A DNA stretch of 9,331 bases from Ornithomonoglobus_A sp045537455. Lineage in GTDB: Bacteria; Bacillota; Clostridia; UBA1381. The DNA lies in NCBI GenBank assembly GCA_045537455.1, contig JAZSPM010000028.1, positions 1-9,331 on the forward strand, written 5' to 3'. A model generated the notes under the pieces. It had not been told where the DNA came from and did no database searches. It saw only the letters and a program-made list of their open reading frames with translations. Made by a program: the position numbers and the translations under genes. This document shows positions 1 to 5,278 of this stretch, one piece after another; position 1 is the first letter of the stretch; the number at the start of each line of letters is the position of its first letter.

Positions 1-137
1 ATGCGAAATGTGAAGAGCGACTTCGCCTTGCGGTAGCATACGGAACGGCAGCATGCCTGCGCGAGGGAACAAATCCGCCGCTTGCTTGTGATATAAAAGA
101 AATATATGATAAAATAAAAATAGAAGTGGTGAGCTAA
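1..137 (+). CDS. C-terminal end of a PfkB-family sugar kinase (probably 1-phosphofructokinase or tagatose-6-phosphate kinase type), 5' truncated
   Basis: The window opens inside a plus-strand gene whose first complete codon is at position 3 and whose TAA stop is at 135-137, giving 44 visible residues. The segment RLRLAVAYGTAACLREGTN resembles the last helix region of PfkB kinases, where an (A/L)(R/K)LAVA.G.A motif is followed by an acidic helix and a short strand; here the protein ends in KIKIEVVS. In FruK and LacC this helix packs behind the ATP site and the protein ends about 30 residues later, which fits. The catalytic GAGD motif lies outside the window, so the assignment rests on the tail only; the family is likely and the exact substrate unknown. 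The stop codon is the loop of the terminator hairpin at 117-155, and the gene converges on the serine hydrolase at 167-1273. Confidence 0.6.
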   Translation, partial: AKCEERLRLAVAYGTAACLREGTNPPLACDIKEIYDKIKIEVVS

Positions 138-155
138 GCTCGCCACTTCTATTTT
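117..155. terminator. Bidirectional Rho-independent terminator between convergent genes
   Basis: The arms 117-134 and 138-155 pair over 18 positions with one G-T wobble around a three-base TAA loop. The outer five pairs are A/T, so each strand ends the hairpin in a T-rich run (ATTTT). It serves the kinase gene on the plus strand and the serine hydrolase on the minus strand. The three-base loop is the kinase stop codon. Confidence 0.9.
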
Positions 156-166
156 GTATGCAATAA

Positions 167-1273
167 TTATTTTTTAAGAGCATCATAAACTAAGTTGCGA
201 ATGTGCGGATGAATTTCGCGATATGCCGGGCGGCATTCGCGGACATGCGTTGTCCAGACAACAGCGATATGATTATCTGTATCAACCATCCAATAAGATG
301 CAGCCGCACCGTCCCAACCGAACTCACCAATCGGAGCTATGGTTTGAGCCTCTTCGGGATCAACGAGTGTGCGTACACCAAGACCATAGCCATAACCGGG
401 TTTTATTGTATAAAATTCCTTAACCTCTGACGGTGGCATCTGATTTCCTTTAATAAGATTAATTGTCTCTGGCTTTAAAATCTGATAACCGTTTGCAGCG
501 GTACCACCGTTAGCAAGTGCATCCGGCAGCTTCATATACTCGTTGTTTGAACCGAAAAGGCCGCCGCCACCGCTTTCGAAAACCTTTGAGTAGCGACAAA
601 GCTCGGTATCTGTCGGGAATACGGTGAAGGTATTTGCGTCAAATTCATACATCGGAACAAAGCGAGACAACTGTTCATCTGTCGGGAAGAATCCCATATC
701 TGAAATTTCAAGCGGATTCATGATTTTTGACTTCAAAATCTCAGAAAATTTCATGCCACAAATAACTTCCATTACTGCCGCTAAAACGTCATGCGAAAGG
801 CTGTAAAACCAGTTTTCACCCGGATTAAAAAGAAGCGGATCGCCTGCCAGTGCCTCCATAAGCTCACGAGTGGTTGCAAACTCGTTTTCACAAGCTTTGG
901 CAAAACAAGGTGTAGTTGAGTTATAACTGAGACCGCTTCGCATTGAAAGCAGGTGGCGGATGGTCATAACCGTTTTTGCGGGGACAGCTCTGCCATTTTG
1001 CAAAACAGTTAATTTTTTGTATGCGGGAATATATTTGTAAACAGGGTCATCTAAACCTAATTTTCCTTCCTCAATAAGCTGCATGGCAGCGGTAACGGTA
1101 AAGAGTTTTGTCATTGAAAAAAGCTTATATAAAGTATTCTCGCCGTGCGGAAGATCACCCACAGAATGGCGATATACAAGCTCGTGATTATGGCGCACGG
1201 AAAGTTCGCATAGTGGGATTCCGTACACTTCAGGGATTAGGTCTAAGTATTTGGTCAGTCTTGAAAATGGCAT
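167..1273 (-). CDS. Beta-lactamase-family serine hydrolase (class C / PBP4*/esterase EstB type)
   Basis: A 368-residue protein of the beta-lactamase/transpeptidase-like fold. The nucleophile motif S-x-x-K is S53-M-T-K56 in KLFSMTKLFT. The second motif is Y157-S-L, where the family usually has Y-x-N. The third, near the C-terminus, reads EFGWDGAAAS (W320-D-G322), where related proteins have H-x-G. The segment after it, SYWMVDTDNHIAVVW, is the usual terminal strand. There is no signal peptide, so the protein is probably cytoplasmic and more likely an esterase or D-amino-acid peptidase-like hydrolase than a resistance enzyme. Family members act on many small esters and amides, and the substrate cannot be read from sequence. 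The start is ATG 1271-1273, with AAGCAGG upstream as a modest RBS. It lies 97 bp downstream of the cyclase-like gene on the same strand, so co-transcription is possible, although a promoter candidate lies in the gap. Confidence 0.9.
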   Translation of the reverse strand: MPFSRLTKYLDLIPEVYGIPLCELSVRHNHELVYRHSVGDLPHGENTLYKLFSMTKLFTVTAAMQLIEEGKLGLDDPVYKYIPAYKKLTVLQNGRAVPAKTVMTIRHLLSMRSGLSYNSTTPCFAKACENEFATTRELMEALAGDPLLFNPGENWFYSLSHDVLAAVMEVICGMKFSEILKSKIMNPLEISDMGFFPTDEQLSRFVPMYEFDANTFTVFPTDTELCRYSKVFESGGGGLFGSNNEYMKLPDALANGGTAANGYQILKPETINLIKGNQMPPSEVKEFYTIKPGYGYGLGVRTLVDPEEAQTIAPIGEFGWDGAAASYWMVDTDNHIAVVWTTHVRECRPAYREIHPHIRNLVYDALKK

Positions 1274-1336
1274 ATTAGAACCTGCTTTCTAAAGTAATTT
1301 ATTATTGAATTATTTTACCCTTTAAATATATTATAT

Positions 1337-1365
1337 ATGATATCATAAGAGAAGCAGAAAATCAA
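1337..1365 (-). promoter_or_regulatory. Candidate promoter for the serine hydrolase gene
   Basis: Read on the minus strand, TTGATT (1360-1365) is followed after 17 bp by TATCAT (1337-1342); TATAAT also occurs at 1330-1335. The region is very AT-rich, so chance matches are expected, but the spacing is ideal. If real, the serine hydrolase can be transcribed separately from the cyclase-like gene. Confidence 0.4.
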
Positions 1366-1370
1366 GAAAA

Positions 1371-2018
1371 TTATATATCAAACCATGCCACAGCTCTTGC
1401 AGGAGCACCGTCGGAATGTGTAAATTTCAATGGAAAACAGCTGAAGTTAAAAAGTGATTCACCACATAATTCTAAATTTTTTAGGTTTTCGATATTTATA
1501 ATATCCAATTTTGCAAACAGCTTTTTATGCCTGGTTAAATTTACATCTGAAATCGGGTCAAGTCCTATTACATCAAAGCCGATTCCTTTGAAATTCCCTG
1601 CAAGAATGTAATCTAAAACTTCTTCGTCAATACATGGATAGTCGCCAAAATACGTAAGACTGCCCCAATATTTATCCCAACCGGTGTTAAATAAAAGAAA
1701 GTCGGCGCAGCTTGCAGCATCGCCATATTTTCGAATATGCTCCATGGTGATAAGCTCCCCGGCTGAAAGGTCGCGGCAATCTATCACAAGTGCTTTACCG
1801 ATGAATTGCTCGGTAGGAAGCTTATCTAAGGTCGTGCGGTCGGGGTATAAGTGTGCTGGCGCGTCTATATGCGTGCCGGTATGCGAATACATATGAAGTA
1901 GAGTTTCTTTAAATCCGTCTTTTTCATAGCAGCTGGCAGAAACTAACTTTGGTGTTTCCGTTCCGGGATAAACCGGCATGTCTTCTGTTATCGTGTGCGT
2001 TAAGTCAATCACTTTCAT
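1371..2018 (-). CDS. Cyclase family protein (kynurenine formamidase/arylformamidase-like metal hydrolase)
   Basis: A 215-residue protein matching the cyclase/KynB family (about 210 residues). It starts MKVIDLTHTITEDMPVYPG, the typical N-terminal strand. It carries the metal motif HxGTHxDxPxH as H46-T-G-T-H50-I-D52-A-P-A-H56, and later IENLKNLEL, where the family has a conserved acidic residue. Known members hydrolyse N-formylkynurenine or related amides, or cyclise/dehydrate small acids, using divalent metal in the cytosol. No tryptophan-degradation gene lies nearby, so the substrate is open. I chose ATG 2016-2018 because AAAGGAG lies 8 nt upstream; a TTG two codons earlier (2022-2024) would sit only 2 nt from the RBS. 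The serine hydrolase follows after 97 bp, and the two hydrolases may act together. Confidence 0.9.
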   Translation of the reverse strand: MKVIDLTHTITEDMPVYPGTETPKLVSASCYEKDGFKETLLHMYSHTGTHIDAPAHLYPDRTTLDKLPTEQFIGKALVIDCRDLSAGELITMEHIRKYGDAASCADFLLFNTGWDKYWGSLTYFGDYPCIDEEVLDYILAGNFKGIGFDVIGLDPISDVNLTRHKKLFAKLDIINIENLKNLELCGESLFNFSCFPLKFTHSDGAPARAVAWFDI

Positions 2019-2079
2019 TGACAAAACTCCTTTGAAAATTGTTCATGATATTATTTTTATAAAAAACAGTCATGCACCG

Positions 2080-2108
2080 GAAAAGCATGGCGGATATGTA
2101 TGCTTTTC
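2080..2108. repeat. Perfect 9-bp inverted repeat between two minus-strand genes (weak terminator or operator)
   Basis: GAAAAGCAT (2080-2088) and ATGCTTTTC (2100-2108) are perfect inverse complements around an 11-base spacer. It lies after the membrane protein's stop and upstream of the cyclase-like gene. On the minus strand the nearest T run (six T) begins about 10-15 bases after the hairpin, which is late for a standard terminator, so an operator for the cyclase gene is equally possible. Confidence 0.45.
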
Positions 2109-2131
2109 ATAACTTCCAAATGCAAATTAAG

Positions 2132-2908
2132 CTATCGTAGTCCTGCAATAAAGATTATTAACGCTATAACTGTCATTACTGTCCATCCTATGTATCTTCC
2201 TGCTATTTCCCAATCAGATGGCTCAACATCTTCTACATTGCGAACTTTAAACAATAGATTCCAGATAAATAACTCATTTGCAAATAAAATAGACAGTGCA
2301 TTGAGGATGCAAATAAATACCGCTCCAAACCAAGCAAGTGCGTCACCCTTGTGTGTCAATTCAGGGTTATTGACCAGCTCATAGATAGTAGAAGCTGATG
2401 GCGCTATTCTATCGATCACATTGCCATTTTCATCTCTTTCAATTCCATCACCTGCAACATAAGAGATTATTCCAAAGTTATCTAATGTTCCATCCTCATT
2501 GTATAACCAATAAGAATCACCTGCATCAAAAACACCACCACGAAACATAAGACTCTCGCCATTATATATTTCAAGTCCTGTCATTAGTTCTTTTAATTCT
2601 TCTAATTCTTTATCTTTTGGAATGGCTGTAGCGTCTTCTTTCATAGTGTAAGGGCCATAGGTTTTATCACCATGTAAAAACACAATAGTCTTATCTTCAG
2701 ACACTATAAACTGAGACTGTTTCCCTTGAATTTCACCTGAATAGACTGTACTATTATTTTCTTGCGTTGGGACAAGAATTGAATCATTATATCTATACCC
2801 GACTCTTGAAATTGTCTTGGGATAAATCACTGCAAATATCATTGACATTACTATCATAACAATTAAGACGCTTTTTTGATAGCAATTTAAATCTTTAATT
2901 CTTTGCAT
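2132..2908 (-). CDS. Unknown membrane protein with one N-terminal and two C-terminal helices
   Basis: I do not recognise this 258-residue protein. Residues 13-29 form a clear hydrophobic helix after a short basic N-terminus. A polar region of about 160 residues follows, rich in acidic residues, with repeated strand-turn patterns (FIVSEDKTIVFLHGDKTYGP; DSYWLYNEDGTLDNFG) that suggest a small extracellular or periplasm-facing beta domain. Helices follow at about 190-210 and 238-257. The start ATG 2906-2908 has AGGAG 7 nt upstream, and a TATAAT lies at 2940-2945 on the minus strand without a good -35. It is preceded by the terminator at 2965-2987, so it is probably transcribed alone. No catalytic motif is visible. 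It could be a sensor or envelope protein; that is a guess. Confidence 0.8.
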   Translation of the reverse strand: MQRIKDLNCYQKSVLIVMIVMSMIFAVIYPKTISRVGYRYNDSILVPTQENNSTVYSGEIQGKQSQFIVSEDKTIVFLHGDKTYGPYTMKEDATAIPKDKELEELKELMTGLEIYNGESLMFRGGVFDAGDSYWLYNEDGTLDNFGIISYVAGDGIERDENGNVIDRIAPSASTIYELVNNPELTHKGDALAWFGAVFICILNALSILFANELFIWNLLFKVRNVEDVEPSDWEIAGRYIGWTVMTVIALIIFIAGLR

Positions 2909-2964
2909 AATATCACTCCTGTGCCATATTTATGAAATTATTATAACATATGGAGACAAAAAAA

Positions 2965-2987
2965 GATAGGGGCAAACTGCCCCTATC
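2965..2987 (-). terminator. Strong Rho-independent terminator after spoIVB tail A
   Basis: GATAGGGGC (2965-2973) pairs perfectly with GCCCCTATC (2979-2987) around a five-base loop. On the minus strand it is followed directly by seven T (A run 2958-2964). It lies six bases past the former stop position of spoIVB tail A and insulates the membrane protein gene from upstream transcription. Confidence 0.9.
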
Positions 2988-2993
2988 AAGCAC

Positions 2994-3117
2994 TTGCGAT
3001 GCTGCATCTAATATGTTTTCAATAAATATTCCGTACCCCCGCGTAAGGTCATTAGCTAAAACCATGCGTTACCACGTCAAGCGGTTTTTCATTTTGAATA
3101 ATAGACGCAGTATATAC
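2994..3117 (-). pseudogene. spoIVB 3'-end fragment, tail A (most decayed copy)
   Basis: The minus strand encodes a broken version of the last 40 codons of the SpoIVB peptidase (S55 family). The first part reads ASIIQNEKPLDVVTH; after one extra base near the VTH codons the other frame reads VLANDLTRGYGIFIEN followed by ILDAA. This matches the SpoIVB pattern GSPI.QNGKLVGAVTH.LVNDPTRGYGIFIENML. It is one base longer than the other two copies (124 against 123), which fits a single frameshift. Two in-frame stops follow in the original frame, and the original stop TAA has become CAA. The serine-containing MSG is lost (VYT). It cannot make a functional peptide. It lies 49 bp downstream of the gene at 3167-3571 and just before the terminator 2965-2987. 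Confidence 0.75.
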
Positions 3118-3166
3118 GGGTGTTGATCGTTAGGGACAATACTTTAAAAGTGTAAACCTACTAATC

Positions 3167-3571
3167 CTAACAGCGAATAAAACCTTCTTGCCAATCACAT
3201 TGACCAATAGTGTGACGGTTGAATGCCCATTCTTGTCTGGGCGTTTTGGATTGTGCTTTCTTAAAATCAGATTCTGCTTGCGATTGATCAAAATAGCAAT
3301 TGCTTTCTATAATATCAACTTCATCAAAATCTTCGTTTCTATTCCAACCCTCAAAACGATATACATCGAATCCAGTGTTACAGCTACCAATAATCGGAAC
3401 TTCAGTTATTTCTGCATCACAATCATAGTCCTTGAATCCTGTTACCTCTTTCCGGTAGTGCAATTCAACTGCCACCGCTTCTTCGCGTGACGAAAACAAA
3501 CCGATGTGGAACCCCTCGCGATAATCGTCGTTAGGCTGAGTATAAAATGTCAGGCAAAAAAGTTTATTCAT
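3167..3571 (-). CDS. Small acidic cytosolic protein of unknown function
   Basis: A 134-residue protein with no signal peptide or membrane segment. It starts MNKLFCLTFYTQPNDDYREGF, continues with an HIGLFSSREEA segment that looks like a strand followed by a helix, and ends with QEWAFNRHTIGQCDWQEGF. It is rich in acidic and aromatic residues with six or so cysteines. I have an impression of similar small proteins in gut Firmicutes but cannot name the family. I chose ATG 3569-3571 because the RBS-like AGGCGGTG lies 6 nt upstream; a GTG three codons earlier is itself part of that RBS. It is divergent to the membrane protein at 3722-4276 and is the last gene before spoIVB tail A. A role as an immunity-type protein is conceivable but unsupported. 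Confidence 0.75.
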   Translation of the reverse strand: MNKLFCLTFYTQPNDDYREGFHIGLFSSREEAVAVELHYRKEVTGFKDYDCDAEITEVPIIGSCNTGFDVYRFEGWNRNEDFDEVDIIESNCYFDQSQAESDFKKAQSKTPRQEWAFNRHTIGQCDWQEGFIRC

Positions 3572-3661
3572 ATTATTCACCGCCTCTTTTTTATTGTATC
3601 ATAACTACATAAAATTGCAATAAATAAAGACGGGAGTTTTATTTCATTTTTAGCACACCTC

Positions 3662-3690
3662 TTTAAAAACAAAAACTTGTATGCTATACT
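3662..3690 (+). promoter_or_regulatory. Extended -10 promoter for the membrane protein at 3722
   Basis: TATACT at 3685-3690 is preceded by TG one base upstream (TGCTATACT), an extended -10. TTTAAA at 3662-3667 lies 17 bp upstream as a weak -35. The start codon follows 31 bp downstream, with the RBS AAAGGAGA between. Confidence 0.6.
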
Positions 3691-3721
3691 ATTAAAAAAT
3701 CCTTTGCAAAGGAGATACGAT

Positions 3722-4276
3722 ATGAAGAAACAATACAAAACAGTTATTCATACATATTTTTCAGACTATGTACGCTGGCTTTTGCTGGTATCTTTTTTGT
3801 TTATTGTAACTCTAGTTACAGGTGTCTATTTCAATGAAATAGACAAATTCTTTTGGATCGTTCCTGTTTTGTTTATTATCATTTATTTGTCATCCATTTC
3901 TCTTTTGATACTGTATTGCAAAGTAAAGAAAGACTTAAAAGCAACAAATATTGAGAAAATTACAATCAGAGCATTTGAGATTAAGGACGACAAAAATTTT
4001 AGTTTCAAAAAAAGAGGTGGGGCAATCGTTGGAAAGAAGAAGTACAATATTATTGATGAAAACAATAATATTTATTTGATTTCTGCCTCAAATAATAAAG
4101 ATTGGTTTACAGGGATTTATCCTCATCCTACCTTTTCTTTGGAAATTGAAGTGCTTAAAGTTTCAAGGTTGGTTTTGCAAATGAGAGTAATCGAGAACGA
4201 AGAAACATTGAAAGAACCTAGTAAGCATCAACATAACATAAAACAATTTAAAAAAGTCTTCAGTCAATATTTTTGA
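3722..4276 (+). CDS. Unknown two-helix membrane protein with cytosolic basic C-terminal domain
   Basis: A 184-residue protein that I cannot assign. The first 19 residues are basic and aromatic; helices follow at about 20-37 (WLLLVSFLFIVTLVTGVYF) and 44-66. A stretch of about 115 residues then carries alternating hydrophobic and charged residues, probably beta-rich and facing the cytosol, with RGGAIVGKKKYNIIDENNN in the middle. The shape resembles small bacterial two-helix proteins with a PH-like or similar C-terminal domain, but that is only an impression. I chose ATG 3722 because AAAGGAGA lies 7 nt upstream; the frame is open further upstream without an RBS. Base composition is visibly more AT-rich than the glycyl radical operon. 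It stands alone between spoIVB tails A and B, transcribed away from the gene at 3167-3571, which suggests acquired DNA. Confidence 0.75.
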   Translation: MKKQYKTVIHTYFSDYVRWLLLVSFLFIVTLVTGVYFNEIDKFFWIVPVLFIIIYLSSISLLILYCKVKKDLKATNIEKITIRAFEIKDDKNFSFKKRGGAIVGKKKYNIIDENNNIYLISASNNKDWFTGIYPHPTFSLEIEVLKVSRLVLQMRVIENEETLKEPSKHQHNIKQFKKVFSQYF

Positions 4277-4285
4277 TATAATGAC

Positions 4286-4310
4286 TCCCCGGACAAAATA
4301 TGTCCGGGGA
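4286..4310. terminator. Hairpin between the plus-strand membrane protein gene and spoIVB tail B
   Basis: TCCCCGGACA (4286-4295) and TGTCCGGGGA (4301-4310) form a perfect 10-bp GC-rich stem with a five-base loop. It starts 10 bp after the plus-strand stop and lies five bp past the tail B stop on the minus strand. T tracts on both sides are poor, so it may be a weaker terminator or an RNA 3'-end stabiliser serving both directions. Confidence 0.65.
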
Positions 4311-4315
4311 ATTAC

Positions 4316-4438
4316 TTATTCCGCTACGCCAAGCATATTCTCTATAAAAACACCATATCCGCACGTCGGGGCATTTACTAAAACATAAATGGCAGCTCCA
4401 ACTAACTTTATGTTTTGTACTATCGGCGAGCCGCTCAC
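4316..4438 (-). pseudogene. spoIVB 3'-end fragment, tail B
   Basis: In the frame ending at TAA 4316-4318 the minus strand reads VSGSPIVQNIKLVGAA, then IYVLVNAPTCGYGVFIEN, then MLGVAE. This is the C-terminal 40 codons of the SpoIVB S55 peptidase. It is the same length as tail C, and by hand count about 79% identical to it in DNA (26 differences in 123 bases). The frame is open, but conserved positions have changed: M to V before the serine, NGK to NIK, VTH to AIY, ND to NA, TR to TC. There is no start codon or RBS of its own, and the frame is not joined to the activase upstream. The similarity to tail C reaches about 11 bases further upstream (TTGACAACAGC against TTGACATCAGC), covering the stop codon of the activase gene. 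This is a gene fragment without function as a protease. Confidence 0.8.
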
Positions 4439-4446
4439 GGCTGTTG

Positions 4447-5256
4447 TCAATCGGGAACAACGATATGTTTTAGTATTTCGATTTTTTCTTTGCTTGGGAT
4501 ATCAAATTTTTGTGTAGGTTTTCCGAGAGCCTCGTATTTGTGCTCACCCATCGCATGATATGGCAGCAGTTCAAATTCGGTCGGATATCCGTTTTCTTCA
4601 AAAAATAATCTGATTTTTTGCATTTCTTTCTCTGTATCGTTTACAGATGGAATAACAGGAACTCTTACACAAACCGCAGCCTTTGATTTTAAAAGCTTTG
4701 CAAGATTATCCAGAATAAGCTCATTTCCTACACCGACATACTTTTTATGAATGTAAGTATTCATTGACTTAATGTCATACAAAAACAAATCCGTATACGG
4801 CATTATTTTTTCAAAGTCTGACCAGGGAATATGTCCTGCAGTATCAACTGCGGTATTTATTTCTTTTTCTTTGCACTTTTTAAGAATTTCTAAAAGAAAA
4901 TCAATTTGCAGCATACACTCCCCGCCGGAAAAGGTCACACCGCCGCCCGAATTTTCATAAAAAGACTTGTCTTTTACGACTTCTGCAAGAACCTCATCGA
5001 CACTGTATTCTTTTCCGCAAAGCTCACGGGCGCCATTTAAACAGACAAAGTTTGTATCATCTTCCGGAATATTTTCACAACTTCCGCAATGCACACATTT
5101 GTCATCATAAAACATTGTATCTTTATTAGGTGATTGACTTTCGGGATTATGGCACCAAGCACAGCTTAAATTACAGCCTTTAAAAAACACTGTTGTTCTG
5201 ATGCCGGGCCCGTCATGTATGCAAAATCTTTGAATATTAAAAATCAGGCCTTGCAT
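4447..5256 (-). CDS. Glycyl radical enzyme activating enzyme (radical SAM)
   Basis: A 269-residue radical SAM protein that generates the glycyl radical on the partner enzyme encoded just upstream (22 bp gap), using S-adenosylmethionine and a [4Fe-4S] cluster. The N-terminal FNIQRFCIHDGPGIRTTVFF is the activase signature. The cluster motif is C28-x3-C32-x2-C35 (CNLSCAWC). A ferredoxin-like insert holds C54-x2-C57-x2-C60 plus C72 and C80, enough for one auxiliary cluster, whereas many dehydratase activases carry two. SGGE follows at 110-113. The start ATG 5254-5256 has GAGG 8 nt upstream; a GTG seven codons earlier lacks an RBS. The C-terminus ends abruptly (EILKHIVVPD), seemingly about ten residues earlier than usual, exactly where similarity to spoIVB tail B begins. 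It is transcribed with the enzyme from the promoter near 7482-7510. Confidence 0.93.
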   Translation of the reverse strand: MQGLIFNIQRFCIHDGPGIRTTVFFKGCNLSCAWCHNPESQSPNKDTMFYDDKCVHCGSCENIPEDDTNFVCLNGARELCGKEYSVDEVLAEVVKDKSFYENSGGGVTFSGGECMLQIDFLLEILKKCKEKEINTAVDTAGHIPWSDFEKIMPYTDLFLYDIKSMNTYIHKKYVGVGNELILDNLAKLLKSKAAVCVRVPVIPSVNDTEKEMQKIRLFFEENGYPTEFELLPYHAMGEHKYEALGKPTQKFDIPSKEKIEILKHIVVPD

Positions 5257-5278
5257 TTTAGCGTCCTCACAGAGCACT

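Noticed and set aside
2019..2024. TTG at 2022-2024 as start of the cyclase-like protein
   Set aside because: It would leave only 2 nt to the AAAGGAG; ATG 2016-2018 has the normal 8 nt and gives the usual family N-terminus.
4260..4460. A 66-codon minus-strand frame over spoIVB tail B
   Set aside because: It is the wrong frame of the tail; the shifted frame gives the clear SpoIVB C-terminus ending at 4316.
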